The notes below the pieces were generated by a model, which saw nothing but the letters and a program-made list of their open reading frames with translations, was not told where the DNA came from and did not search any database. A DNA stretch of 64,000 nucleotides from Branchiostoma floridae (lineage: Eukaryota > Chordata > Leptocardii > Amphioxiformes > Branchiostomatidae). The translations under genes were made by a program, and so were the position numbers. The DNA is taken from assembly GCF_000003815.2 (NCBI RefSeq), contig NC_049988.1, positions 7,366,382 through 7,430,381 of the forward strand. The letters run 5' to 3'. Below are positions 31,901 through 39,797 of the stretch, in pieces; the stretch's first letter is position 1; every line of letters begins with the position of its first letter.

Positions 31901-33808
31901 AACGAACGCTGGCTAGAGCCCTGACCCCTGCTGACATTTTGAAATGGAATAGTCCTTAACAGGCACAGTCAGTAGTTTCACAAAGAGTGGAGTCCTTGAC
32001 AGGGGTTTAAGTGGCCTCAGACCACCTCTGAGAGCTTAAAAACCAATTCTGGTCCTGCAGCCTGGATGCTTTGTTGATACCCAAGTATTTGATCTCAGAT
32101 AACCCCAGCCTACAGCAAAATATATGTTTCAGAATGCACAGGCAGATATTCTTACATGTCACATAGTCTCCAAGGTGGTTCATGTGTCTAGCTATACATG
32201 CAAGGGTCATTAATTTGAAATCTTATAGTGTAACCTTACAACATAATGTACATTAGTTACCAGCAGCATTAGAGTTATTAGCTCCCATCACTGGTGTAGA
32301 CAAGCACTCAAGTTGTCACCGTTTGAAGTAAATTTGGTGGCATTAGTGTCTAGTAAAGAGTAAGGTTTATTGTTACATATACAAGCATGTGCATGCACAC
32401 ACATACAAGAAACATACACAAAAAAAGATAATCATGCACGCTTGTACATATGTTGTTGGGCATTGGAACTGTATTTAAGGTATCAAAATGACTTACCAAT
32501 GCAGAAGTTTGAAGCACTTATAAAATCTTTGCAAAATGTAAAGACAAAACACTAGAACTATTTACTGGAAAATGTCTTTCAGTCAGTAGAATGCTATCTA
32601 ACCCACAAACAAAGTCATATGTATTTGTAGATATTTTACCCATGGAAATACTAATATCATATTGCTATTTTACGTTTTCTTTCAGAAACCCTTAATCGTG
32701 AGCCAGATAGATGCCAACCAGCTCACAGAGGAAGACTACAATGGTAAGAACTAAGATATACTTGAAGAAAATAAATGTTAAACTGCACATTACTGCTTAG
32801 ATAATCTTCATACTGTAGTATTTGTGAAAGCTTACAAAAGGATCCCAGCAACTTATTGATTTACACCAAGCTGTGACTTAGATGTAAATACTGTCATGTG
32901 CTGTAGCCAAATCCTTCAAAAAAAGTGAAATTTCCTCTTTCGAGGCATGTTGCTAAGAAAATCAATATGAACACAGATGTTATATGTAAAATAAAGCTTT
33001 TGTGGCTTTGGCTGGGAAACAAGCTGTCAAGTTTTTGAGTCTCCTTGTCAAAAGGGCAAAAATCAAAAGTGCACAGATGCCAAATATTAAATCAGTTTCA
33101 AGGTCTCAGAATACATTATTTATCTGGGTACATGAAGTAGTATGGCCAAAATTGTTGAAGACTGGGTAGAAAGTCATACGAGAGGTATCCAAGTTTAAGC
33201 TGTACTGTGTGTTGTAGGAATATATCAGCTTTGATACTATAATGTGGAGTACTTTACCAGTTTGTGTATAGATGTGCCAACTTACGCAACTGCTTCAATG
33301 AGTGTAACTAAGCTGCCTCATTGACCTCGGCAGAGCGCTATTTAAAAGGGGCCATGAAGCCGATACGCGGACAGAATGTTTTTGTTTTTGATTGTTATAG
33401 TTTGTTCCCAAAACTCAAACATATTAGTTTTTGGTATTTCTCTAGTACACCTACTATAATTTTACTGCATCAAAGCCAGTCACCTTGCTTTTTGTGGCCC
33501 TTAACCATTAGAATCGCTATAGGCCAAAAACTGTGTTCTGCATGCTACCTTAGGATTGTACAGCCTGGCTGTTGATAGTGTGTCAACATTTTTACAACAA
33601 ATTTTGGTACATTTTGTTTTTATGTTCATGAACCGGAGGCAACCGTAACATGATTTTTCTCGTTTCTGCAGTGTTTTACCGACGTTACGGAGTCTTGTCC
33701 GTGACAAGGGACTGGATTCTGGACAGCGTATCAAGTTACCAGATCCAACCAATCGAACGCTACCTGATGTGTTCAACAAAGAACCAGAACATCATCGTCA
33801 TCGACTGA
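10819..33808 (+). CDS. BRCA1: BRCA1 orthologue, RING exons missing from window (23 exons)
   Basis: Twenty-three exons join in frame to 8073 coding bases (2690 residues plus stop), larger than human BRCA1 (1863). Landmarks in order: [13 protein letters not shown]...TPVYIEEG, matching human TVRTLRTKQRIQPQ...TSVYIELG just after the RING region; [12 protein letters not shown], like human VNEWFSRSDELL; one 2.9-kb central exon; VVNVTAGF (human TVNITAGF); a coiled coil ([20 protein letters not shown]) at the PALB2-binding position; and two C-terminal BRCT repeats with [13 protein letters not shown] and [10 protein letters not shown]. In known homologues BRCA1 is a nuclear E3 ligase with BARD1 and a phosphoprotein scaffold in homologous recombination. 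The first visible exon has no in-frame Met and an in-frame stop just before its acceptor, so upstream exons must exist. One intron uses a GC donor. Identity is secure; exact exon edges rest on frame and splice consensus. Confidence 0.93.
10909..11211. repeat. 147-bp tandem duplication that includes the end of BRCA1 visible exon 1
   Basis: GTTTACATTGAGGAAGGTGT at 10909 recurs as GTTTACATTAAGAAAGGTGT at about 11057. ATTATTCAGCTCTATTGTCA recurs at about 10980 and 11127. The duplication has copied the exon edge and its donor into the intron. Confidence 0.8.
11212..11263 (+). CDS. BRCA1: BRCA1 visible exon 2
   Basis: Acceptor GTTTTTCAG, donor GTTAGT, phase 1 in and 2 out. Encodes [17 protein letters not shown], in the position of human SDSSEDTVNKATYC. 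Confidence 0.85.
11566..12650 (+). mobile_element. PIF/Harbinger-like element with TAA target duplication, interrupted by a hAT MITE
   Basis: TAA flanks both ends (11563-11565, 12651-12653). The ends GGCGCACTTTACATTATGC and, inverted, GGCCGACTTTACATTTGC pair as TIRs. Three-base TWA duplications and GGC-type tips fit PIF/Harbinger. The right part has repeated CCCGCTNNCG units and a 106-codon frame (12112-12432), possibly a transposase remnant. The hAT insertion at 11718-12081 splits it. Confidence 0.65.
11718..12081. mobile_element. hAT MITE (CAGGCTTTTAGC family), target duplication CCGCTGTG, nested
   Basis: Element ends are CAGGCTTTTAGCTAGG and CCTGGCTAAAAGCCTG. CCGCTGTG flanks both sides (11710-11717 and 12082-12089). 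It inserted into the Harbinger-like element, so it is the younger of the two. Confidence 0.88.
12727..12944 (+). CDS. BRCA1: BRCA1 visible exon 3
   Basis: Acceptor TACATGCAG, donor GTAATG. Very basic 72-codon segment ([34 protein letters not shown]), then [13 protein letters not shown]. It lies in the disordered part of the protein; no domain. Confidence 0.85.
13501..13683 (+). CDS. BRCA1: BRCA1 visible exon 4
   Basis: Acceptor AAATTTCAG, donor GTCAGA, symmetric phase 1. Acidic, with [18 protein letters not shown]. No domain recognised. Confidence 0.82.
14198..14411. mobile_element. Short TIR element, GGCTGTCTCCAG ends
   Basis: The left end AAGGCTGTCTCCAG and right end CTGGAGACAGCCCT are inverted with one mismatch. 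A similar right end (GACAGCCCTG) occurs near 52880-52890. No target duplication found; hAT-like by its CCCT tip. Confidence 0.5.
14446..14658 (+). CDS. BRCA1: BRCA1 visible exon 5
   Basis: Acceptor TTTCTCTCAG, donor GTCAGG, symmetric phase 1. Hydrophilic, Asp/Glu-rich and His-rich; no domain recognised. Confidence 0.82.
15866..16003 (+). CDS. BRCA1: BRCA1 visible exon 6
   Basis: Acceptor TTTTTTACAG, donor GTAACG, symmetric phase 1. Encodes [13 protein letters not shown] and [10 protein letters not shown]. Confidence 0.85.
16479..16700 (+). CDS. BRCA1: BRCA1 visible exon 7: lysine-rich segment
   Basis: Acceptor TACATGTAG, donor GTACTT, symmetric phase 1. Dense basic cluster [15 protein letters not shown] (candidate nuclear localisation signal), then an acidic [19 protein letters not shown] stretch. 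Confidence 0.85.
16895..16965. repeat. 29-bp inverted repeat hairpin in BRCA1 intron
   Basis: Arms 16895-16923 and 16937-16965 (GACATAAG...ACAACCAG) pair with two mismatches around a 13-base loop. Confidence 0.85.
17209..17340 (+). CDS. BRCA1: BRCA1 visible exon 8
   Basis: Acceptor CTTGTTTAG, donor GTTAGT, symmetric phase 1. Encodes [20 protein letters not shown]. Confidence 0.85.
17562..17915. mobile_element. hAT MITE (CAGGCTTTTAGC family), target duplication GTTTAACG
   Basis: Ends CAGGCTTTTAGCCAGG and CCTAGCTAAAAGCCTG. GTTTAACG at 17554-17561 and 17916-17923. Inverted relative to the copy at 11718-12081. It lies in the BRCA1 intron after visible exon 8. Confidence 0.9.
18469..18606 (+). 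CDS. BRCA1: BRCA1 visible exon 9
   Basis: Acceptor CATCTAACAAG, donor GTATGT, symmetric phase 1. [20 protein letters not shown] resembles the human QKVNEWFSRSDELL segment in position and pattern. Confidence 0.87.
19054..21975 (+). CDS. BRCA1: BRCA1 visible exon 10: giant central exon
   Basis: 2922 bases, counterpart of the long human exon 11. The acceptor CTCATTCACAG at 19053 gives a phase that joins exon 9 in frame; the stronger-looking TTTTTAG at 19009 would frameshift. Low-complexity, Lys/Glu-rich, mostly disordered. A basic cluster [20 protein letters not shown] lies near 20470-20530. From 21181 to 21560 a series of SPRR motifs recurs. Ends LRKG with donor GTAGAC, phase 1. Confidence 0.9.
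22071..22096. repeat. AAGGAGGTT...AACCTCCTT short hairpin, copy 2
   Basis: Stem of about 9 bp around a CCTTTTTC-type loop, like those at 9361 and 42329. Confidence 0.6.
22167..22929. mobile_element. hAT-like element, TTCGAAATAC/CTCGAAATAC-ended family, copy 2
   Basis: Starts CAGGGCTCGAAATACAC and ends GTATTTCGAGCCCTG. ACTTGCAC units repeat at both ends. The minus strand holds a 121-codon frame (22608-22243) of unknown nature. TAAAG occurs at both flanks but no full 8-bp duplication. Confidence 0.65.
23224..23384 (+). CDS. BRCA1: BRCA1 visible exon 11: proline-rich
   Basis: Acceptor AAATGCAG, donor GTAAGG, phase 1 in and 0 out. [19 protein letters not shown] followed by a [12 protein letters not shown] run. 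Confidence 0.83.
23879..25274 (+). CDS. BRCA1: BRCA1 visible exon 12: acidic stretch and NVTAGF motif
   Basis: 1396 bases. Acceptor TTTTTTATAG, donor GTACTG, phase 0 in and 1 out. Contains [26 protein letters not shown], an Asp/Glu run at about 24650-24750, [10 protein letters not shown], and near the end [13 protein letters not shown], matching human VQTVNITAGF. That match helps anchor the whole exon. Confidence 0.9.
25557..25633 (+). CDS. BRCA1: BRCA1 visible exon 13: start of coiled-coil region
   Basis: Acceptor TTGCTTTAG, donor GTAGGG, phase 1 in and 0 out. ESDLSQDS...[10 protein letters not shown] aligns with human ESETSVSEDC...SQSDILTTQ. Confidence 0.9.
26036..26195 (+). CDS. BRCA1: BRCA1 visible exon 14: PALB2-type coiled coil
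   Basis: Acceptor TTATTCTAG, donor GTACCT, phase 0 in and 1 out. [19 protein letters not shown] followed by MLLAKG aligns with human QRDTMQHNLIKLQQEMAEL followed by EAVLEQHG, keeping the heptad pattern. In vertebrates this helix binds PALB2. Confidence 0.9.
26228..26589. mobile_element. TIR element, AGGCCACACC ends, copy 1
   Basis: The left end AGGCCACACCGATTTAATTT and inverted right end AGGCCACACCAAGTTAATTT pair over about 40 bases, including CTTGGTTCACGGATT. Inverted relative to the copy at 57096-57547. No clear target duplication. Confidence 0.75.
26930..28272 (+). CDS. BRCA1: BRCA1 visible exon 15: SP-rich linker and start of BRCT1
   Basis: 1343 bases. Acceptor CCATCACAG, donor GTAAGT, phase 1 in and 0 out. 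Ser/Pro-rich with many SPR/SPK sites ([28 protein letters not shown]). It closes with [13 protein letters not shown], the first strand and loop of BRCT1 (human MSMVVSGLTPEE). Confidence 0.92.
28604..28691 (+). CDS. BRCA1: BRCA1 visible exon 16: BRCT1
   Basis: Acceptor TTTATTACAG, donor [26 protein letters not shown] then THVITRT, matching human [20 protein letters not shown] then THVVMKT. Confidence 0.93.
28863..28940 (+). CDS. BRCA1: BRCA1 visible exon 17: BRCT1 phosphopeptide-contact segment
   Basis: [20 protein letters not shown] keeps the residues equivalent to human Arg1699, Lys1702, Phe1704, Gly1706 and Ala1708. Donor GTAAGA, phase 1. Confidence 0.94.
29134..29174 (+). CDS. BRCA1: BRCA1 visible exon 18: end of BRCT1
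   Basis: 41 bases. Acceptor ATTTTTCAG, donor GTAACA. Encodes [14 protein letters not shown], the last BRCT1 helix (human WVTQSIKERKMLNE). Confidence 0.93.
29230..30181. mobile_element. Larger TIR element with GGCCATGTTGA ends and internal insertions
   Basis: The left end GGCCATGTTGACTTGATTA resembles the inverted right end GGCCATATTGATTTCATTA. Inside lie a tRNA-like head (29634-29705) and one end of an AGGCCACACC-type element (about 29742-29820). Related by ends to 8138-8600. Confidence 0.5.
29634..29705 (+). pseudogene. tRNA-like sequence, probably a degenerate tRNA or SINE head
   Basis: It has a TTAGCGCAGTGGT A-box, a clean anticodon stem (GCATT/AATGC) and T-arm (CCCGG-TTCGAAT-CCGGG). The variable loop is one base and the two acceptor strands do not pair, so it cannot be a normal tRNA. 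Confidence 0.5.
30283..30360 (+). CDS. BRCA1: BRCA1 visible exon 19: inter-BRCT linker, GC splice donor
   Basis: Acceptor [30 protein letters not shown] matches human [21 protein letters not shown]. Phase 0 at both ends; the donor is AAG|GCAAGT, a non-canonical GC donor with otherwise perfect consensus. Confidence 0.92.
30626..30683 (+). CDS. BRCA1: BRCA1 visible exon 20: start of BRCT2
   Basis: Acceptor CTCCAAACAG, donor [25 protein letters not shown] matches human IFRGLEICCYGPFTNMPT. The residue at human Met1775 is Leu here. Confidence 0.93.
30874..30947 (+). CDS. BRCA1: BRCA1 visible exon 21: BRCT2
   Basis: Acceptor AATTTTTCAG, donor [26 protein letters not shown] matches human [20 protein letters not shown], with the glycine at human 1788 kept. 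Confidence 0.94.
31038..31107. repeat. Perfect 28-bp inverted repeat, AGTTACTCAAGCAACTGG motif
   Basis: Arms 31038-31065 and 31080-31107 are exact reverse complements around a 14-base loop. The same motif occurs singly at about 8327 and 38533, so it is the end or core of a dispersed element. Confidence 0.85.
31585..31923. mobile_element. hAT-type MITE with 8-bp target duplication ACCCCTGC
   Basis: Starts CAGGTCTAGCCAGC and ends GCTGGCTAGAGCCCTG. ACCCCTGC flanks both sides (31577-31584, 31924-31931). It is the opposite-orientation relative of 3832-4159, in the BRCA1 intron after visible exon 21. Confidence 0.88.
32686..32743 (+). CDS. BRCA1: BRCA1 visible exon 22: BRCT2
   Basis: Acceptor TTCTTTCAG, donor [25 protein letters not shown] matches human HPIVVVQPDAWTEDNGF. 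Confidence 0.92.
33672..33808 (+). CDS. BRCA1: BRCA1 visible exon 23: end of BRCT2 and stop
   Basis: Acceptor [27 protein letters not shown] matches human PVVTREWVLDSVALYQ (Trp1837 and Leu1839 kept). The frame ends [11 protein letters not shown] at 33806-33808. Confidence 0.94.
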
Positions 33809-34221
33809 GCTCTGTTGATTGCAATATTATATTCAAATCGTAGAATGAGGAAAAATTCTGCAATAGTATATTAGTATTATACATAGCAACTGTTTGAACA
33901 AAATGTAAATAAGCGCTTTCCTATTCTATCATTATAGTAGTGTAGTGTTGTTGCTTTTTAATATAGGGATAGAATATAGAAATCTTTTACGTGACATTTT
34001 TCCTTCTTATATTTCTGCAAAGAAATTAACTGTTATCCTTGAACATGAACGGTATGAATTGGTAGACGTTTACATTACTGGGTATGTGAGGGCTAAACCA
34101 AAATGTTGATAGATGTTTCAAATCAGTTTTCTGGAGAAATTATAGCTATAGTTTGTACCTAAAAATGCATATATGTAAGCAGGGCGACTAACTTGAAAAT
34201 CCCCCATTCTGCCTACTTCAG

Positions 34222-34227
34222 AATAAA
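34222..34227 (+). terminator. BRCA1: Candidate BRCA1 polyadenylation signal
   Basis: First AATAAA after the stop codon; it would give a 3' UTR of about 430 bases. Motif match only. Confidence 0.4.
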
Positions 34228-35464
34228 CTTGGTAGAATTTATTACTTGAAAATGCTACACAGCTAAATATTTTACAACTTTTCAATATTTAAGATGCAGT
34301 CTATAGTTATATTAAATGTTAATTGAAAAACAGGAATTGGTGTTTTGTCAAATGGAATATCTGTATGATTTATCTGTAGTTATGAAGGTTGGACAACTTT
34401 GTCCACGAAACTTTTTGAGAAAGTTGATCCAGACTCTGTCTGCAAAAGACAGGGAATTTCTCTCATAGTATTTTTAAAAATTTAAAATTTTGCATATTAG
34501 TTCTGCCAGTCATTTTCAACCCTCTTCAAATTTTCAAAGGACAGGTTCTTGAAAAGATCCCTCTTAACAGGCTTCCACCAATCCATCTGTGATTGTAGAG
34601 AAAGGACATTTGAGTGATTTTGATAAGTTGTTGAAATTTGAAGGACCACTTGATATGGTAGGGGATCAAGGATTTAGAAGAAATTGTCACACAACTACAA
34701 AATGTTGATATCAGCATGCCTGCTTTTGAAAAATGAAAGAAAAATCATAATATTTAGCAAAACAGGCAGTTGTGTTGCCAAGATTCTCTGACTACATATC
34801 GACTGACCATACTCTAAATTTATCTAATAGAACCTTGACCACAGCAAAAAGGAATAGACCCAATACTACACTATCAGCTGCGTTCGTAAGGCTTCGCCAA
34901 AAAGCTTTAATTTTCAATTCTTCTTTCCAAATCTCCAAGCAGATCATCTCACTTTTGTACGTTTTTTTTTCAAGCAGTGTGTGTGTGTGTGTGTTAAATG
35001 GACTATGACAGGCCAAAACCTTTCATCTGCTTGAAAATGAATTATTTTCTGCAATTCAGCTGGTGGCAAAAAGATACCGCTGCGTTTCGGATCATTAACG
35101 TCCACCCGACAAGCTTTTGAGTTCGTGGCTTCATTGATGTTGAAGTGAGTAGTACGACCACTTAGTGTTTAATGGGCCAAAGACGGCTGTGCCCTTGAAA
35201 TAGGGGAAAGCCTCTGCTGCAAATCAACATTTTTTTTCATTTGTTGGAATCTGTAAGGGTCTCTAAGCACATATCGGGAGGAAAGATCTTTAATGTTTTC
35301 TGGTTGCCCCTTGGCATTGTCTATCCCAAAGACAGTACAGCCAAAAAATGTTACAGTTCTTCCTCCCTACATACATATACAGGGTTGTTGTTTTTTTTCG
35401 GACAGATGAGGACAATGTGGCACTGTTTCAAGTTTAGTAACTTATTTTAACAGTGCCACATACA
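34228..35464. other. Intergenic, no gene seen
   Basis: AT-rich. It holds a short GT run near 34978-34996 and one ATCTCCAAGCAGATCATC motif at 34931. Confidence 0.5.
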
Positions 35465-35650
35465 AAGTACAGACAGAAGGTAAAGGTAGTATTTTACCTC
35501 CCCGACTGAAGTCAGGTACCCATTTTTACAGCTTGGTGAAGTGAGGAAGGTTGTGTTAGGGGCCTTTGGGGTGCCTTTCCCAAGGGCACAACGTCAGGGG
35601 CATAGCAGGTATTGAACTTGGAACTCTAGGTTCCAGTATTAAAAACGGAG
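35465..35650 (-). mobile_element. SINE fragment, tRNA-derived family
   Basis: Shares GGTACCCATTTTTACA, GTGAGGAAGG and CCTTTCCCAAGGGCACAA blocks with the SINE copies near 50.2, 52.4, 55.1 and 57.6 kb. The left edge has an AGGTAAAGGTA tail-like run. Confidence 0.6.
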
Positions 35651-36059
35651 CAGTCCCGAAAAGGCCACGATCTCTTGACCCTGACTCTCAGGAAAGACGC
35701 ACAGTGTCACGTTGTCTCTCCTAACATCTGCTTGCAGATTGGAAACATCCGAGCCCTTGACCTCAGATGATCTTTATCTGTTACTCACTCAGCAGCGGTC
35801 AAGGGCAACCCCTCCGTCACTGTCAAGGCCATGGAAACTGGGGACAGGTGGCCTGGGTGTGATTACCGCTTGACAGGCAGTTACGTCTTTTAAATGGAAG
35901 AAGATTCTAACGGTCACCCTGCTACGTGCTGAGCCAAACCATTGTTATATATAATTGTGCATATTAACACTGGCATCTAGTCTACCGTAGACTTGCCGGA
36001 CTCTCTTCGGCGCAGATGACGTTTCTGCCGCCGGGGTAATCTTTCGCACCCGGTAGGAG

Positions 36060-36110
36060 CTTTACGCGGTAGGATATAAGAGTTTGGGCCATCCGCGGGT
36101 TTCACATTAG
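36060..36110 (+). promoter_or_regulatory. Possible TATA-type promoter, low confidence
   Basis: GGATATAAGAG at about 36070 lies 30 bases before TTTCACATTAG, in a locally GC-rich stretch. No downstream exon identified. Confidence 0.25.
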
Positions 36111-36735
36111 TTCTGCGATCATTGACGATCGCCAATTGAGGACACAATAGTCGTCTACGTCTAGATTCAACTGTCTTGTTTGATACCGAAAAGCTATTAA
36201 AGGCTGTCTTAAATCCTTGTGAGCGATCGGTTCTGTCACAGCCTTCTTGAAAATTCTACGTCATCAAAATCGTACGACGTCGTACGACGAATGTGGCCAC
36301 GTACGGCGATAGCCGTGGGAACACAAGTTTCGGATATTTTCTCCCCTCCCAGTATCCGATTTGTGTTAAGAAATTGAGGCTTAGAATTCTTTTCCAAGGC
36401 CCAGCCTTGTCAGATGTATAGAATACAAGAATAAATTTGTTCCTCCTTGCGTTATCAGGTTCACAAAGTTTACAAACAAAGGAAACAAAAAACTACCAGG
36501 GTAATAAAACACAACAAAAGTCAAAACACGGTCGTGTTGACGGACGTATAAATCGATCCCCCCCGACCTATCCATATCCATCAAGGTGACGACTTTTGGA
36601 AAACAACGTTGTCAGCTGTTGACATGCGTCTGTCAGTCCGAGTGTCGGGTTCGGCTGGATGGTCATTTCGGTCACGCCCGGACGGTTTCATATGATCTGT
36701 CCCTGTCACAACACTGATGACAAGGCAGAGCCATC

Positions 36736-36917
36736 TAATCTCCAAGCAGGTCCTACGGTAGCATAAGATAGTATCAAAAGCTGGCAAAGGAGTATGCATG
36801 CTTTACTGTTACTGTATGTGCTACCGGTGTGTGCCCGTCTGATTCCCTTAGGCCGGCTGTACTCCTTGGCCAGCTTTGATACTATCTTCCGGCACCGTAG
36901 GATCTGCTTGGAGATTA
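36736..36917. mobile_element. Foldback element, TAATCTCCAAGCAGG ends
   Basis: Inverted arms of about 58 bases (GATAGTATCAAAAGCTGG on one side, CCAGCTTTGATACTATC on the other). Closely related to 49907-50086. Flanks are similar but not identical, so the target duplication is eroded. Confidence 0.75.
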
Positions 36918-38859
36918 AGCCGCCTACTACAAAACTAGCCTGCGCTTTCATATCGCAGCTTGAAACAATGGCAACCACGTACCCAGAGCGTAACGCACAT
37001 TTACCTTCTACAGCCTGGTACCCAAACCTGTTATATTTGTATAGTTACGGAGTATCATTTCGTCCTCTGGTCATCAGGATGTGTATCCGAAACCGTCCAT
37101 ATGCCTCACCCCCTTTGATGAAGGTCTTCAAGCAACGACTAATATGGCTGCTATTCGTCTCAACACATCTTAAGAGCACCAAACCAATTTCTACTCTCGA
37201 AGCAGAGGTTAATAGCCTCCGACTAGTTTTGTATTACCCGCGAGACATAAAGAAAACGGTGCAAAATAGAAAGCCCGATAAAATAGAACATTAAAAAAAA
37301 CAGCCGGAGCCTAACCTCTGCTTGTAGAGTAGCCAATTTCTACATTTTCAGCAACAAATGGAGCCGGCCCAAAGAAGACTGTGCATTCCCGAAACAAACT
37401 ACTTCTCTTTCTCCCTCTCTTTCTCTCTTTCTTTCTCTCTCTGTTTTCATTTAGTTGGAGTTTCCAGAACATGCCAGCCATAAAATGGAGACTTTTCGGC
37501 CTTTCTTCCAGCTCTAATGCTTACTAAAGCCCTTTGCATCTCGCATTACCCCGTACAACAATTAACTACTGTATTTAGAGAACCCTCTGGACTTTTAAAA
37601 GATCTATTTTGAAGAGGGACAGGACCCCAACATAATGGGAAGATGAAGACGACCAGGTATTCATATTGTGCAGGTTGTGAAAACGTAGGCGCCAACGGTC
37701 TGACGCCTTTCAGTCTTAGACAGTGCTCAGTCTTCTCTTGGCTGTTGAACAATAAGACGGAGATGCAGACGTTTTAGAATAGATGTATCCCAGTAAGTGC
37801 GTTGAGTGACTTGCTTTGTATTCTCTTTGTCTCTGAAAGCAAATTTTGGACCATATGCGTCTGGCAATTTTAAGGTACAAAAGGTGGACAATATCGTGCA
37901 AGGATCCGGTGTATAAATAGTCAATTATATCCACTTATCCTGTGTAAACAGGTTTGTTTAACACGTGTACGAAGTCTTGTTTCTGACACCATTTAATAAT
38001 CGATATACTTTCCAGATATATGGATCGGATTATCCTCAATACTACGAAGCATTGAAATGTACAATAGTAGAAAAGAGTACTAAATATTTAAGAATGCTAC
38101 AAATTCAGGCACCTAACATCGACAATGTGCCCGATCCTAACATCTGCTTGGAGATGACGTTTAAATCCTTTCTGTGTAAGTCTTTTTTCTCTTTTATCTG
38201 CTTTCCTTCTACTTTTTTTGGCTCAGTCTGAGAATGAATTGTTCGACCTTGTCTGACCTTGGCGTGTGTCCACAAGACCGTCTGTGGAGTCAGCCAAGGT
38301 CGCGTCTCCGCCGTGTTTAGGCTGGCTGTTGTCTGGGCGCAACTGTTTTACGATCGACATTTTCCCTGGCTCTCTTTACACTGTACTCGACTCGGGGTGT
38401 AAATTAGCGAGCTCCAAGCAGATGTGTTGAGGGTTTGACTCACTCACTCACGGCCCGTAACCTCAGTGGTCGTAGAGGCTCCACGACATCCATCAGCAGT
38501 ATGTATAAAGTATAGATGGTTATGCCAAACAGCAGTTACTCAAGCAACTGGATATGCATGATTTTGGAAACGGTCAGACGTTTCAGATAGCGTCCACTAT
38601 TTTTCGACGGTGACACTGAAGTGATATGGGAGAAACTGGCGTATCTTATTAGCCGGATATCTAACCTTCATCGACGTTATTATAATAGATGGTTATGTTT
38701 TGTTTGCGCAGTGATATTGTCCCTTTTTATTTATTACATTTCATTGTGACTTTGGGAGAAAAGAGGGAAATATGTACCAGTAACAAAAGACGCCAGACAT
38801 CATATCGTCAGTTGGCTTGTGACCAAAGTTTATAGAAAACATCACATTGTGTTCTGACT

Positions 38860-39345
38860 GCCTTGTTCTGTCTTTCTTTCTTTTGATAGAACATTCGGTT
38901 AAAGTTACATCTTAAGTTTCAATGTCCTTAGTTTATCCTTGAACGATTAACAGGAAATCAATTTTCAAGCTTTTAAACTTTCTTCTGATACTAAGAAGTG
39001 CCTTGACTGAGGTCCAAATACGTAGACAATTACAAGGTTACAACTTCAGGGGGTTTCCCTTCATTCTTGCCGGGACTTCGTATCGTAACAAAACCATTTG
39101 ACTATCTTGTTCTCTTTCTGTCCTTTTTCCTTCTTTCCTTCTTCTTTCCTTCCTTCCTTCCTTCCTTCTTTCCTTCCTTCCTTCCTTCCTTCTTCCCTTC
39201 CTTCCTTTCTTTCGCTCTTCCTTTCGTTCTTTCTCCTTTTCTCTCTCTTTCTCCCTCTCTCTTTCTCCCTTTCTTTCTTCATTCTTCGTTGTTGCTCTTT
39301 CTTCTTTCTGTCTTTCTTTCTTTTGTTAGAAGATTCGGTAAAGTT
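38860..39345. repeat. Polypyrimidine tract inside a duplicated segment
   Basis: CTTT/CCTT repeats at about 39113-39330. TCTGTCTTTCTTTCTTTTG-TTAGAA and a following ATTCGGTAAAGTT-like block appear at both ends (about 38869 and 39306), suggesting a local duplication. Confidence 0.65.
38915..39090. repeat. Duplicated 165-bp segment, copy 1 (partner 42406-42568)
   Basis: Shares TTTCAATGTCCTTAGTTTAT, TTCAAGCTTTTAA, GATACTAAGAAGTGC, CAAATACGTAGACAATTACA and GACTTCGTA blocks in the same order with 42406-42568. Confidence 0.8.
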
Positions 39346-39659
39346 CCTGTGTGTGGGGAGGTGCCAGCTGTCTACAGACCCTCCGGCACTGTTCCACAAA
39401 TTTGTTCTGGGAGTCGATGAAAAATTGCACCAGAAAAGACACTTGGCATCCAGGGTTACCGGCGACGTGCCAGAAAAACCTCCCTAAAGCTCAGACATTA
39501 ATAAAACTTCGCCTCAGACTAGTGTCTATAACTGAAATTACTGAATTAGATTATAGATCTCCCTGAACCTTCGAGTGTGTTTTCCATGACTTTTATTGGC
39601 CAATGATTAGTTAGCCTCCTTCGCTGAATTCCTCGAGCGGCTTCGAGCGGATAGTGTTT

Positions 39660-39669
39660 AGTGTGTGTT

Positions 39670-39762
<93 letters not shown>

Positions 39763-39797
39763 CGGTGTGTGTGTGAGTGTGTCTGTGTGTGTGTAGG
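39660..39797. repeat. (GT)n microsatellite
   Basis: Nearly pure GT dinucleotides over about 138 bases, with occasional TTT, CCG or AG interruptions. Confidence 0.97.

Noticed and set aside
36794-37294. 166-codon plus-strand frame
   Set aside because: It begins inside a foldback element and shows no domain or codon pattern.
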